The notes under the pieces: generated by a model
The model's database searches: none
The model's input: only the letters and a program-made list of their open reading frames with translations
What the model was told of the DNA's origin: nothing
Origin: Tychonema sp. LEGE 06208
GTDB lineage: Bacteria > Cyanobacteriota > Cyanobacteriia > Cyanobacteriales > Microcoleaceae
Assembly: GCF_015207505.1 (NCBI RefSeq)
Contig: NZ_JADEWT010000058.1
Location: 1 to 38,391 of the forward strand
Direction of reading: 5' to 3'
DNA: 38,391 nucleotides
Program-made: the position numbers and the translations under genes
Shown: in pieces, positions 14,836 to 23,357 of the stretch
How positions within the stretch are numbered: position 1 is the first letter of the stretch
Layout: the number at the start of each line of letters is the position of its first letter

Positions 14836-15306
14836 ATGCTAAATTACTGGCGCTTAACTGCTGTGATGTGCGCCGTTATTATACAATTTATACCTAGCGA
14901 CAAAAGCGCGATCGCCCAAGAACACGAAGGATGTTTTTTGGTTAACTCAGCGGGAGAAGTGATTAACTTAAATCTGTTGTGTTCGCCTGAAGAATCTATT
15001 CAACTTATAGGAAACGATGGGAAATTTATTGAAGACTACAAACGCTTAGCAAAAAGCTACTCTCCAGAAGCAACCGGCAATTTACTGCAAGCAATCCAAA
15101 GAACCCCCGGTAGAAAAATTGCCGCAGCTAAAAAAATGTGTGCGGATGCAAAATCGGGACTTTCTTTGGCGGAAGTTAAATTAAAGGCGATCGGACAATC
15201 TCTCAGCATCGAAAATCCAAATGTCAAAGAAAGTTTTCTGGCTGATGCCGATATTATTACCACTCTTGCAGCTAACCATTATTGCCCGGAATTAGCAAAT
15301 AAATAA
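14836..15306 (+). CDS. Secreted DUF732-like protein
   Basis: A 156-residue exported protein. The GTG at 14827 would add three residues, but AAGGTGA (14824-14830) is better placed for the ATG at 14836. The signal peptide spans residues ~1-27 and ends in SAIAQ. The mature protein has an N-terminal cysteine pair (C near HEGCFLV and NLLCSPEE) and a C-terminal helical module GRKIAAAKKMCADAKSGLSL...ANHYCPEL. The order of helix, Cys, Gly-Leu-Ser turn, helix and final YCP resembles DUF732 proteins, in which the two cysteines form a disulfide. No function is known. It follows the sigma/anti-sigma pair on the same strand but is separated by a repeat, so regulon membership is unproven. Confidence 0.6.
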   Translation: MLNYWRLTAVMCAVIIQFIPSDKSAIAQEHEGCFLVNSAGEVINLNLLCSPEESIQLIGNDGKFIEDYKRLAKSYSPEATGNLLQAIQRTPGRKIAAAKKMCADAKSGLSLAEVKLKAIGQSLSIENPNVKESFLADADIITTLAANHYCPELANK

Positions 15307-15380
15307 ATTAGTTGAAAGACGGAATTTTCCCGATTGAGGATGCGATCGACAATGATAATTATTTGTGCAATTTAAAATAG

Positions 15381-16190
15381 ATGAAACATTTAAAATCAAG
15401 TTCCGCCGACTTGCGGGATTTATTCAAAGACAGTATTACTGTTAAATACCTGGCGGAACCGCTAAAATCTGTCCCCGCTGACGAAGATGCAGCCAAATTG
15501 CGATCGTGGATGGAGGCCAGGGATTTTGACGTGCTGGGGATCGAAGAAAACGGCACTGTTTGCGGTTATATAGAACGATCGCACTTAATCACAGGTAAAT
15601 GTAGCGACTACCAGCAAATTTTTCACCCCTGTGAATTAATCGCCGCCGCGACTCCGCTGATGGAATTGTTGCCGCTACTGCGAGAAAAACCGAGATTGTT
15701 TGTATTGGAAAGCAACCGCATCAACGGGATTGTCACCTGTGGCGATTTGCAAAAAGCACCGGTGCGGATGTTGCTGTTTGGGTTGGTGACGCTGCTAGAA
15801 ATGAATTTATTGCGGATTGTGCGGATCTATTTTCCCCAAGATTCGTGGCAAAATTCGCTTAAGGGCGATCGTATTTTAGCGGCCAAACATCTTTGGGGAT
15901 TAGGGCGATCGCGAAATGAAGCAATTGACTTAATCGATTACCTGCAATTCTGCGACAAGCGAGATTTAATCCTGACGAATGCCGAAATAATCGATCGGCT
16001 GGGGCTCAAATCCAAGCGTTACGGAGAGCGTTTTTTAAAGTCAGCAGAAGCATTGAGAAACAAATTAGCTCACGCCCAAGATTTAATCAACGGTTCTTCT
16101 TGGCCGGAAGTAATTTTGCTCGCTCAGGAAATAGAAGCGTTATTACAGCGCTGCGAAGAAATTGAAATCACCACAACCACTAAATTATAG
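15381..16190 (+). CDS. CBS-domain protein with HEPN-like C-terminal motif
   Basis: A 269-residue soluble protein. Residues ~18-130 form a tandem CBS pair: VPADEDAAKLRSWMEARDFD, VLGIEENGTVCGYIERSHLI, then LFVLESNRINGIVTCGDLQK; CBS pairs bind adenine nucleotides. Residues ~130-255 are helical and end with ALRNKLAHAQDL, which fits R-N-x3-H, the active-site signature of HEPN ribonucleases. The HEPN reading is my inference: the helical context (ERFLKSAEALRNKLAH) is right, but the motif is short. If true, the protein would be a nucleotide-sensing RNase or RNA-binding protein. No toxin or antitoxin partner gene is adjacent. Confidence 0.75.
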   Translation: MKHLKSSSADLRDLFKDSITVKYLAEPLKSVPADEDAAKLRSWMEARDFDVLGIEENGTVCGYIERSHLITGKCSDYQQIFHPCELIAAATPLMELLPLLREKPRLFVLESNRINGIVTCGDLQKAPVRMLLFGLVTLLEMNLLRIVRIYFPQDSWQNSLKGDRILAAKHLWGLGRSRNEAIDLIDYLQFCDKRDLILTNAEIIDRLGLKSKRYGERFLKSAEALRNKLAHAQDLINGSSWPEVILLAQEIEALLQRCEEIEITTTTKL

Positions 16191-16460
16191 CCTTTTTCAA
16201 AAAGGTTAAAAGTTAGTCGATTTGAAATTTGAGATTGATGGCTCCATCGATACCTCATATCAATTCCGGTTGCACTCCTCATGATGTTAACTGTTAACTG
16301 TTAACTGTTAACTGTTAATTTACTATTCCGATACTAACGGATTTGATATCATCTTTCGCTCTAACTGCTGCAGACAGCATTTAATCCTTAATTTCTTAGT
16401 CCCTCTCTGCTCGGACATAGTTTGTATAGCAGCGATTTCAATCGCCGTCAGATATCTGAT
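16191..16460. repeat. Dispersed element (copy 3) in a spacer
   Basis: The element occupies 16257-16349. The left end ATATCAATTCCGGTTGCA is identical to that at 7373, the interior has four TTAACTG heptads, and the right end is CTAACGGATTTGATAT. The rest of the spacer holds no supported gene. Confidence 0.6.
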
Positions 16461-17003
16461 TTAATTTCTAATTTTGAGTTTCCTGTTAGTATACTGAGGA
16501 ACCCAACCTTGAGCAGTGGTGTAATACTGCACGGCTTTCAAGTAAAGCAACGGAGTTAAATAAAACCAATGTTCGGTATTGGGTGGCACTTTTATGTATT
16601 CTTCAGCTTGTAACATTAATTGTACCTGAGAGCCGTTAGGATACACAAATCCAAAAACACATTCGCCAGCTAACACATGAAGAACTTCTGCATCTGCGTG
16701 GGTGTGAGTGCGATCGCTTTGAGTCATGAGTGGGTAAATTTGCGGCGAACCGGGATGCAGCACTTTTAAGTCGCACCACTGACATCCGCTTGTACGCTTT
16801 AACTGTTCAAACTTGTTGTTAAATGCTGAGAGAATCTGCTGTTTTTCTGTGAGGCTGAGAATGTCTTGGATGAGAATTTCTTGAACCGCAGGATTTTTTT
16901 TCGTTAGCAGGCGATCGACCTCAATATTTAAAATAGCCAGTTGGCTGGCGATCGCGCAAATATCGCTGTATGTCGTACCGTCTTCTAGTTGCAGAACAGC
17001 CAT
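16461..17003 (-). CDS. mtnD: Acireductone dioxygenase-like cupin
   Basis: A 180-residue cupin. The first ~75 residues are helical, as in acireductone dioxygenases (DGTTYSDICAIASQLAI...). The cupin core then shows the ligand set H-x-H-x3-E-x6-G (HTHADAEVLHVLAGECVFGF) and a later histidine in VPPNTEHWFYL, followed by a YYTTAQGWVPQY tail that corresponds to the family's RLF..GW..Y end. ARD cleaves the acireductone of the methionine-salvage cycle; the metal (Fe or Ni) decides the products. No other salvage gene is in the window, and the match is from motif layout, so a related cupin with another substrate remains possible. Confidence 0.7.
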   Translation of the reverse strand: MAVLQLEDGTTYSDICAIASQLAILNIEVDRLLTKKNPAVQEILIQDILSLTEKQQILSAFNNKFEQLKRTSGCQWCDLKVLHPGSPQIYPLMTQSDRTHTHADAEVLHVLAGECVFGFVYPNGSQVQLMLQAEEYIKVPPNTEHWFYLTPLLYLKAVQYYTTAQGWVPQYTNRKLKIRN

Positions 17004-17232
17004 CGTACACCACCTATTTATTTGACTTTGAGAAGAATTTAGTTTCCAGTTTCTATATACTGTTGTGACAAACTAAACTCCTGCTTATTTTCAATAATAG
17101 CCGATCGCTCAAATTAGATATTGTGCTTCCCTAACCTTCAAAGTGATATCATATTTTAACTATCAAGCCTTAAATTTTAACTTTTATTTAAGAACCTGGC
17201 GAGTAGAGTCCGCCCCAATCATCTGACAAAAC

Positions 17233-17839
17233 TCAAAAATTTAACAGCAGCATTCCCGCAATGGAAGCAGTCATAAAACAAGCCACAGAACCAGCAATCA
17301 TCGCCCTCATATCAATTCCGGTTGCACTCCTGGTGATGTTAACAGTCAACATTGAATTTACTATGTTGATGAAGAGAGGATTGGAGATCGGGCCCAACCG
17401 AGCAAAATCGCCCTGATGCGATAGTGCGATCGCACCAATCCCCCAAATTTGAATCCCGATGAAACCAATATTAGAAAAACTGCACAAAGCATAAATCGGA
17501 ATAATTGCCGATCGTTCAGAAATCGTTTATGGTGATAAACGAAGAGAAAACAATGAGAGTCGGCAACACTGCAAAAGCGATAAAACGCTCCATCAATTTT
17601 TCTCCATATAAAAACTTTTCTCCGCTATATAAAAAAATTAGAAACTGGGTAACTAAATCTCCTAAAAATTTAAATAGCGCCAAACCACGAGCAGTTTTGA
17701 GAATCAAAATTGTCCAAATTAGCTGCCAAGCAATTCCCCAAAATACGGGAAGCCACTTAACAGCGCGCCGAGAAACTGAAAACGCCTAGGACAAAGCGAC
17801 AAAAACCGCTAACCCCAAGAGAGAAATAAGTCTGTCCAT
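17233..17839 (-). pseudogene. nupC: Decayed NupC-type concentrative nucleoside transporter
   Basis: On the minus strand the 5' end opens with MDRLISLLGLAVFVALS at 17839, then an in-frame TAG (17786-17788). It continues in the same frame with AFSVSRRAVKWLPVFWGIAW and LFKFLGDLVTQFL to FAVLPTLIVFSSF, ending at a TGA at 17516. Another frame then gives ERSAIIPIYALCSFSNIGFI and GIQIWGIGAIALSHQGDFAR, and later MRAMIAGSVACFMTASIAGM. These are the N- and C-terminal parts of a CNT (NupC-like) permease, normally ~400 residues; roughly the middle half is missing. The C-terminal part is further split by about 84 bp of dispersed repeat (17309-17392). Stop codon, deletion, frame change and insertion together mean it cannot make a transporter. 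Confidence 0.8.
17309..17392. repeat. Dispersed element (partial copy 4) inserted in the nupC remnant
   Basis: It starts with ATATCAATTCCGGTTGCA, identical to the ends at 7373 and 16257. It continues through GATGTTAACAGTCAACA and loses similarity near 17392. It lies exactly between codons for ARLG and RAMIAG of the transporter remnant, adding about 28 in-frame codons that the family lacks. Confidence 0.65.
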
Positions 17840-17910
17840 TTCAGTCAGATTCCCTTATAATCAGAGACTAAAGCTCAAAATTACGGCGCAGCATAATTGC
17901 TGCTACATTT

Positions 17911-19272
17911 ATGCCTCTACCTATAGTTGCTATTATTGGACGCCCCAATGTAGGCAAATCGACGATCGTCAACCGTTTAGCCAACAGCCAAGACGCAATC
18001 GTCCACGACGAACCGGGAATCACGCGCGATCGCACCTACAGACCAGCATACTGGGGCGATCGCGAATATCAAATCGTAGACACAGGCGGGCTAGTATTCG
18101 ACGACGAAACCGAATTTCTGCCATTAATCCGGGAACAAGCACTGGCGGCCCTTGCAGAAGCCAGCGCAGCCATTTTCGTAGTAGACGGAAAAACCGGACT
18201 CACAGGCGGCGACGAATCCATCGCATCTTGGCTGCGCCTGCAAAAAGTCCCCATCATTCTAGCCGTCAACAAGTGCGAATCGGAAAATACCGGACTCACA
18301 CAAGCAGCAGACTTTTGGACATTGGGACTGGGAGAACCTTTCCCAATTTCCGGGATTCACGGTAACGGCACCGGCGAATTGCTAGACGAACTAATGACTC
18401 ACCTTCCCACAGAAATAGAGCCAGAAGTAGATGAAATTAAAGTAGCAATTATCGGTCGTCCCAACGTCGGAAAATCGAGCTTGCTAAACGCATTTCTCGG
18501 AGAAAACCGCGCCATAGTCAGCCCAATTTCCGGCACAACCCGCGACGCGATCGACACCATAGTACAACGCAACGGTCAAACCTACCGCCTGATCGACACC
18601 GCCGGAATTCGCAAAAAGAAAAACGTCGAATACGGTGCAGAATTCTTCGGCATCAACCGCGCCTTCAAAGCCATCCGCCGCGCCGACGTTATACTGCTAG
18701 TAATTGACGCAATTGATGGCGTTACGGATCAAGACCAAAAATTAGCCGATCGCATCAGCCAAGAAGGTCGAGCCTGCATCATGGTCATCAACAAATGGGA
18801 TGCCATAGAAAAGGACAACGACACCATCTACGAGTACGAAAAAGAAGTAAGAAGCAGACTTTATTTCCTCGACTGGGCAGAAATGATTTTCGTCAGCGCC
18901 ATGAGCGGACAGCGAGTTGAAAAAATCATTGAATTAGTAGACAAAGCCTCCGACGAACACAAGCGTCGCGTCCCAACCGCCGTGATTAACGAAGTCATAG
19001 AAGAAGCCACAAGCTGGCACTCAGCGCCAGTTACCCGCCAAGGAAAACAAGGTAAAATCTATTACGGAACCCAAGTGCGATCGCAGCCACCAACAATTGC
19101 ATTGTTTGTCAACGATCCCAAACGGTTCACCGAAAACTACCGCCGTTACATGGAAAGCCAATTCCGCAAACACCTAGGCTTTACCGGCACACCAATGCGG
19201 CTGCTATGGAGAGGCAAAAAAGTTCGAGCCACCGAAGTCAGCACAACAAACAGAGCACTCCGAGTCAAGTAA
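17911..19272 (+). CDS. der: Ribosome assembly GTPase Der (EngA)
   Basis: A 453-residue protein with two tandem GTPase domains and a C-terminal KH-like domain, the hallmark of Der. First domain: GRPNVGKST near residues 9-17, DTGG, NKCE. Second: GRPNVGKSS near 183-191, DTAG, NKWD. The final ~95 residues ([20 protein letters not shown] onwards) are the KH-like domain that binds the 50S subunit. Der acts in late 50S maturation and is essential in most bacteria. Length and motifs are normal. A strong terminator follows at 19291-19330. Next comes an EcfT-type gene, a common cyanobacterial neighbour order. Confidence 0.97.
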   Translation: MPLPIVAIIGRPNVGKSTIVNRLANSQDAIVHDEPGITRDRTYRPAYWGDREYQIVDTGGLVFDDETEFLPLIREQALAALAEASAAIFVVDGKTGLTGGDESIASWLRLQKVPIILAVNKCESENTGLTQAADFWTLGLGEPFPISGIHGNGTGELLDELMTHLPTEIEPEVDEIKVAIIGRPNVGKSSLLNAFLGENRAIVSPISGTTRDAIDTIVQRNGQTYRLIDTAGIRKKKNVEYGAEFFGINRAFKAIRRADVILLVIDAIDGVTDQDQKLADRISQEGRACIMVINKWDAIEKDNDTIYEYEKEVRSRLYFLDWAEMIFVSAMSGQRVEKIIELVDKASDEHKRRVPTAVINEVIEEATSWHSAPVTRQGKQGKIYYGTQVRSQPPTIALFVNDPKRFTENYRRYMESQFRKHLGFTGTPMRLLWRGKKVRATEVSTTNRALRVK

Positions 19273-19290
19273 TTTGAGAATTTAGATTAA

Positions 19291-19336
19291 AAAAAACGCA
19301 GTTTAATGATATAATTAAGTTGCGTTTTTTTATGTT
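19291..19336 (+). terminator. Intrinsic terminator of der
   Basis: AAAAAACGCA (19291-19300) pairs with TGCGTTTTTT (19321-19330), and the stem extends inward by GTTTA/TAAGT with G-U pairs. The T-rich arm itself provides the U tract. It begins 19 nt after the der stop codon. Confidence 0.75.
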
Positions 19337-19448
19337 TTTCTCCTTCTTTTCTCCTCCTTCTTTTCTCCTCCTTCGCGTCCTTCGCGTCTTCGCGGTTCAA
19401 TCAATTCATATTCTTAAAAATCTAAAATCTAAAATCTAAAATCGCAAC

Positions 19449-20444
19449 ATGGATTTACTTCGATCGCTCCCGATAGGACTTTACCTAGAACAACCCGTAA
19501 CCTGGCTGCACCGCGTAGACTCCCGCGTCAAACTAGCCTGGTTGATGACATTCCTGATCGCGCCCATACTCGCCAACCCCGCTTGGAGGTTGATGCTAGT
19601 AGCAATGTTAATCGTACTGACACTAACCGCAGCCATTCCCCTGCGCGTGTGGAAACAGCAAATGGGACTGCTGCTGCTATTCTGCCTTTTAGTATTTTGC
19701 CTCAGCGCGATCGCCCCCGATGCACTCCCCTCAGAACACCAGCCCCGCATCCCCGCCGACGAATTAACCTTTTCCCAACAGCCCGCAACCCTTCCACCCC
19801 CTCCAGAGCCGAAAGCCTGGTACAAACCTTTTGATTTAGGCTCAAACTCCCCAACCCAAAATTCCAAATCTCAACCGCAAACGAAACTCCCCCAACCCAC
19901 AAACTACCGTTACGTTTTATTTAAAGGCGGCCCGATAACAATCACACGCAAATCCATAGATTTAGCTATCAACGTCAGCACCTTATTTTTCACAGTAATT
20001 TACAGCACCAACCTCTATCTACTCACCACAGCCAGCGAAGAAATCACCTGCGCCATTGAAAATTTAATGAGCCCGCTGCGCCGCTTGCACTGGCCTGTCA
20101 CCGAAATAGCGCTAACATTAACATTATCTTTGCGCTTCATTCCCCTAGTATTGGAAGAAATACAAAATTTAGTGCGATCGGTCAGCACCAGAGCCATAAA
20201 CTGGAAAAAACTCGGATTTCGCCGCGCCGCTCAAGTTTGGCTGCTCATCGCCGAGCGACTGTTAGAAAACTTGCTGTTGCGAGCCGAACAAATAGCCAGC
20301 GCCATGACTGTTCGAGGCTTCACCAGCCCCGATCGACACCGTGTAGAATGGCATCAGTTGCACTTCAAAATCCGAGACTGGATCGCCCTCGGTTGCTTGA
20401 TCCTTCTCTGGAGCGCCCGCTTGGTTTGGGGTTGGGACAGTTAG
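19449..20444 (+). CDS. Energy-coupling factor transporter transmembrane protein (EcfT/CbiQ-type)
   Basis: A 331-residue membrane protein. It opens with the family's GLYLEQPVTWLHRVDSRVKL, then has helices LAWLMTFLIAPILA, LMLVAMLIVLTLTAAI and LLLLFCLLVFCLSAIA. A hydrophilic insert of ~60 residues (about 93-155, Pro/Gln/Ser-rich) follows. The C-terminal half holds the cytoplasmic coupling helices, including ASAMTVRGF, the A-R-G type motif that docks on the ECF ATPases. The substrate-binding S component and the ATPases are not in the window, so the substrate (a vitamin, cobalt or nickel) is unknown. The proline-rich insert is longer than in typical EcfT and may be lineage-specific. An AAATCTA heptad run (19420-19442) lies directly before the start. 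Confidence 0.85.
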   Translation: MDLLRSLPIGLYLEQPVTWLHRVDSRVKLAWLMTFLIAPILANPAWRLMLVAMLIVLTLTAAIPLRVWKQQMGLLLLFCLLVFCLSAIAPDALPSEHQPRIPADELTFSQQPATLPPPPEPKAWYKPFDLGSNSPTQNSKSQPQTKLPQPTNYRYVLFKGGPITITRKSIDLAINVSTLFFTVIYSTNLYLLTTASEEITCAIENLMSPLRRLHWPVTEIALTLTLSLRFIPLVLEEIQNLVRSVSTRAINWKKLGFRRAAQVWLLIAERLLENLLLRAEQIASAMTVRGFTSPDRHRVEWHQLHFKIRDWIALGCLILLWSARLVWGWDS

Positions 20445-20595
20445 GATTTTAGATTTTAGATTCTTCGACTTCGCGAGAGAACAAGTTTTAGATTTTAGAT
20501 TTGGGGATTGATTGATTGATTGATTTGGGATTGAGTGATTGAGTGATTGATTGATCGGTAGTTGACACCACATTAGACCGGTTTGGCGATCGCGC
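20445..20595. repeat. GATT/TGATTGAG short tandem repeats
   Basis: Simple repeats, mainly GATT tetranucleotides (about 20505-20562), follow the EcfT-type gene after AGATTTTAGATT-type copies. No gene is seen here. Confidence 0.6.
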
Positions 20596-20920
20596 TTCCT
20601 CGAAAAAGTTTACACGCCCGCCGAACGCAGGGATTGCGGGCAATAAAATTCTCAACACAGCAGCATTAAAGGTAAAATGAATCGAGTTTCCTGCAACCAG
20701 CTAGCTGCTGGGCCGCCAAGGACGCTGTTATCAAAGCTCTAGGCACCGGATGGGGGGAATACGATATGCAGATGTGGAAGTTCGGCGGGACGATCGCGAT
20801 GCTCCAAACGTGCAACTGCACGGAACAGCAGCAGCACGAGCCTCAGCCACGACGGAGACTACTGCACCGCATGGCGCGATCGCCCTTTGTACCCCGCCAG
20901 AAAACAACCCCCTCCCGTGA
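20596..20920 (+). pseudogene. acpS: Frameshifted remnant of holo-ACP synthase
   Basis: Three segments in three frames together look like AcpS, the 4'-phosphopantetheinyl transferase that activates acyl carrier protein. Frame 1 from 20596: FLEKVYTPAERRDCGQ then TAA at 20644. Another frame from 20715: AKDAVIKALGTGWGEYDMQ, matching the AcpS core AAKEAVLKALGTGW. The third from 20771: DVEVRRDDRDAPNVQLHGTAAARA, ending at TGA 20918. The N-terminal D-x-D-type region is missing and the final SLSH motif is degenerate. A functional acpS or another PPTase must exist elsewhere in the genome. The short ORFs that overlap it are not separate genes. Confidence 0.65.
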
Positions 20921-20986
20921 TTCGCCAGCGAAACTTAAATCTAAAATCTAAATCTTTAAACTAAAATCGATCGACTGTGAGCATAA

Positions 20987-21256
20987 ATGACTACAGAAAC
21001 CTACCTGAACCATCCAAACTTCGGCCTCCTCTTCAGGGTATCCCAGGTTGAAGACAGCCAAGAATTATTCACCACACTATACGCCCAACGCCTATTCTTC
21101 TTAGTGACAAACGGCCCAGGCGGCCTGAGATTTGAACCCATCAGCCGCTCCGACGCTCGCCTGATGGTAGAAATTCGCCTGCGAGCCCTCCGCCGCAACG
21201 GGCAATACAAAGATTACGACCAATTGCAAGCCATTCACCAGCGTACATTTCAATAG
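20987..21256 (+). CDS. pipX: PII-interacting protein PipX
   Basis: An 89-residue protein, full length for PipX, with the conserved Tudor-like N-terminal domain (YLNHPNFGLLFRVSQVEDSQ; ELFTTLYAQRLFFLVT; GLRFEPISRSDARLMVE) and two C-terminal helices (RLRALRRNGQYKDYDQLQAI). In cyanobacteria PipX shuttles between the PII protein (GlnB) and the transcription factor NtcA, co-activating nitrogen-regulated genes when 2-oxoglutarate is high. pipY follows on the same strand, but here 313 bp away, through repeats, rather than tightly linked. Confidence 0.95.
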   Translation: MTTETYLNHPNFGLLFRVSQVEDSQELFTTLYAQRLFFLVTNGPGGLRFEPISRSDARLMVEIRLRALRRNGQYKDYDQLQAIHQRTFQ

Positions 21257-21569
21257 CGAAAATCTGTCATTGGTCATTGGTCATTAGTCATTGGTAATTG
21301 GGAATTTCGTAATTGGGAATTCCTCGTTACCAGGCTCTGCCTGGTAATGCAGATCCCGAGGCTCTGCCTCTCTTTACCTCGCCGCCTCTGGAAACACAGA
21401 AGTGTAGCAGATGTTGAAATTAAGTAACCGGGCATCATTAATTACAAAAAGACTCTTGACGCTGATTCGGCCCTGGGGCGATATGCAAGTGTAATTAATT
21501 CAGCACGCCCTACTGATTAAATTTTCGTTCCTAACTTTCCTTCCCTCCACTTCCGAGCATTGAGCAACT
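21257..21569. repeat. Spacer between pipX and pipY with hairpin repeats
   Basis: TCATTGG/TTAGTCA heptads (about 21268-21312) are followed by two neat hairpins: TTACCAGGC-TCT-GCCTGGTAA at 21327-21347 and GAGGC-TCT-GCCTC at 21358-21370. They belong to a family of CAGGCTCTGCCTG palindromes widespread in cyanobacteria. No gene is supported. The hairpins could act as terminators or processing sites between pipX and pipY. Confidence 0.6.
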
Positions 21570-22247
21570 ATGAGCATTACCTCTCGAATTAACAGCATTC
21601 GCCAACACTTGCCCGAATCAGTGCGGTTAATTGCCGTTACCAAACAGGTATCGACTGATGCTATCCGCGAAGCATACGGCGCGGGCATCCGAGATTTTGG
21701 GGAGAGCAAGGTTCAAGAGACTGTCGAAAAACAAAACCAACTGCAAGATTTGCCCGACATCAACTGGCACCTCATCGGGCACTTGCAAGCCAACAAAGCA
21801 GCCAAAGCCCTAGAGCATTTCCAGTGGATTCATTCTGTGGATAACTTAAAATTGGCAGCTAGGCTCGATCGCATAGCGGGCGAACAGTCCTGCTCTCAGG
21901 AAGTCTGCCTGCAAGTCAAAATGTTGCCAGATCCCGACAAATACGGCTGGACAGTCCCAGAACTGCTTGCCGACCTCCCAGAACTGAATAAATGTCAGAA
22001 TCTCAAAATTCAAGGTTTGATGACAATACCTCCGCTAGGATTAGATGAGGCGCAAATCCTAGAATTGTTTAACAGCACCCGCGAACTTGCTAATAAAATC
22101 CAGCAGCAAAATTTGCCCCACATCCAAATGCAGCAGCTCTCGATGGGGATGTCGGGAGATTATCATTTGGCAATTCAAGCAGGTGCTACTATGATACGGC
22201 TAGGAACAAGCTTGTTTGGCTCTAGAAGAGAGGACAACTTGGGTTAA
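21570..22247 (+). CDS. pipY: PLP-binding homeostasis protein (YggS family), PipY
   Basis: A 225-residue single-domain alanine-racemase-type barrel. The PLP lysine is K25 in RLIAVTKQVS. Other conserved stretches are DFGESKVQE, WHLIGHLQANKA, IHSVDNLKLA, QVKMLPDPDKYGW, GLMTIPP and LSMGMSGDYHLAIQAGATMIRLGTSLFG (two adjacent motifs). Members bind PLP without a known catalytic reaction and keep PLP and amino-acid pools balanced. Location after pipX and before sepF and proC is the usual cyanobacterial order. The start ATG agrees with the family N-terminus. Confidence 0.95.
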   Translation: MSITSRINSIRQHLPESVRLIAVTKQVSTDAIREAYGAGIRDFGESKVQETVEKQNQLQDLPDINWHLIGHLQANKAAKALEHFQWIHSVDNLKLAARLDRIAGEQSCSQEVCLQVKMLPDPDKYGWTVPELLADLPELNKCQNLKIQGLMTIPPLGLDEAQILELFNSTRELANKIQQQNLPHIQMQQLSMGMSGDYHLAIQAGATMIRLGTSLFGSRREDNLG

Positions 22248-22327
22248 AAATAGAGTAGTTAGCGACCCGCGGCTAACCCGCAACGCGAGTATAGTCGGGG
22301 CAGTACAGTCGTGAAGGAGCTTAAAGA

Positions 22328-22948
22328 GTGAGCATTTTTTCTAAGCTACGAGATTTTGTAGGCTTCAACAATGAAAGTGAATACGATTACGAATACGACG
22401 AAGCGGATGGAGATCGTTTTCAAACCGTCTACCAACCGCCCGAACCAAACGCCGCTGCAGCCGCTGCAGCAGAAGAAGAACGCCGCCAAAATCGCAGAAT
22501 GCGGGAGCGGTCAGTAGTAGGATCGACAGGTACGGATGTTGTTGCACCAACCGGGGGAGTAGGGTCAGTAATGAATAACGTGATTGGAATGCCTGGAGCT
22601 ATGAACGGGATTTCGGAAGTAGTAGTAATGGAGCCGCGCACTTTTGAAGAGATGCCGGCAGCAATTCGAGCGCTGAAAGAGCGCAAGTCTGTGGTTTTGA
22701 ACCTGACTGTGATGGATCCAGACCAAGCGCAAAGAGCTGTAGACTTTGTGGCGGGCGGTACTTACGCCCTTGACGGTCATCAAGAGCGAATTGGCGAAAG
22801 CATTTTCTTGTTTACGCCTAGCTGCGTGCAGGTGAGAACTCAGTCTGGTGTGGTTCACGAAGTGCCCCCAGCCCAAGGACGCCCCCGCCCTGCTGCTGCT
22901 CCTGCACCGACTGTCTGGCCGGCAGAACAAGCTCCAATGGCTCAGTAG
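22328..22948 (+). CDS. sepF: Cell division protein SepF (Cdv2)
   Basis: A 206-residue protein starting at GTG 22328, which is preceded by AAGGAG (22314-22319) at 8 nt. The N-terminal amphipathic helix [13 protein letters not shown] is the membrane-binding anchor. A variable acidic and Ala-rich linker (residues ~16-95) follows, then the SepF core: [60 protein letters not shown]. The tail is Pro/Ala-rich. SepF polymerises and tethers FtsZ to the membrane; in cyanobacteria, which lack FtsA, it is a key anchor. Confidence 0.95.
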   Translation: MSIFSKLRDFVGFNNESEYDYEYDEADGDRFQTVYQPPEPNAAAAAAAEEERRQNRRMRERSVVGSTGTDVVAPTGGVGSVMNNVIGMPGAMNGISEVVVMEPRTFEEMPAAIRALKERKSVVLNLTVMDPDQAQRAVDFVAGGTYALDGHQERIGESIFLFTPSCVQVRTQSGVVHEVPPAQGRPRPAAAPAPTVWPAEQAPMAQ

Positions 22949-23357
22949 TCATTAGTCCTTAGTCAGTAGTCAGTAGTCAGTAGTCAGTAGTCCTTAGTCC
23001 GTAGTCAGTAGTCCTTAGTCCGTAGTTAACAACTAATAGCTGTGGAATCAAGACTGCGGATTAATAACCTTAGCTAACAACTAAGTAGCCAATGACTAAT
23101 GATTACTGACTAACAACTAACAAATAACAACTAATATCGTTTCCGGTTGCACCGTCAGGTGTTTTAACCGCAGAGAACACAGAGGACACAGAGGGAGAGA
23201 ATAGAGATTAGAGTAATTTCGATTCTACCGGATTTGATATAACAACTAACAACTAACAAATAACAACTAGCAACTAACAAATAACAACTAACAAATAACA
23301 ACTAACAAATAACAACTAACAAATAACAACTAACAAATAACAAATAACAACTAACTA
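22949..23357. repeat. Repeat-filled spacer between sepF and proC
   Basis: CAGTAGT heptads with CCTTAGT variants run from about 22950 to 23028. A dispersed element copy (5) lies at 23134-23240 (ATATCGTTTCCGGTTGCA ... CTACCGGATTTGATAT). Arrays of AACAACTAACAAAT-type units then run from 23240 to the proC start. The last unit (CTAATGACTAAG) supplies the proC start codon, and no ribosome-binding site is visible. Confidence 0.8.

Noticed and set aside
17505..17789. 94-codon plus-strand ORF
   Set aside because: It is antisense to the nupC-type pseudogene, whose minus-strand translation is clearly transporter-like.
20766..20951. 61-codon plus-strand ORF
   Set aside because: It is better explained as part of the frameshifted acpS remnant, of which it uses one frame.
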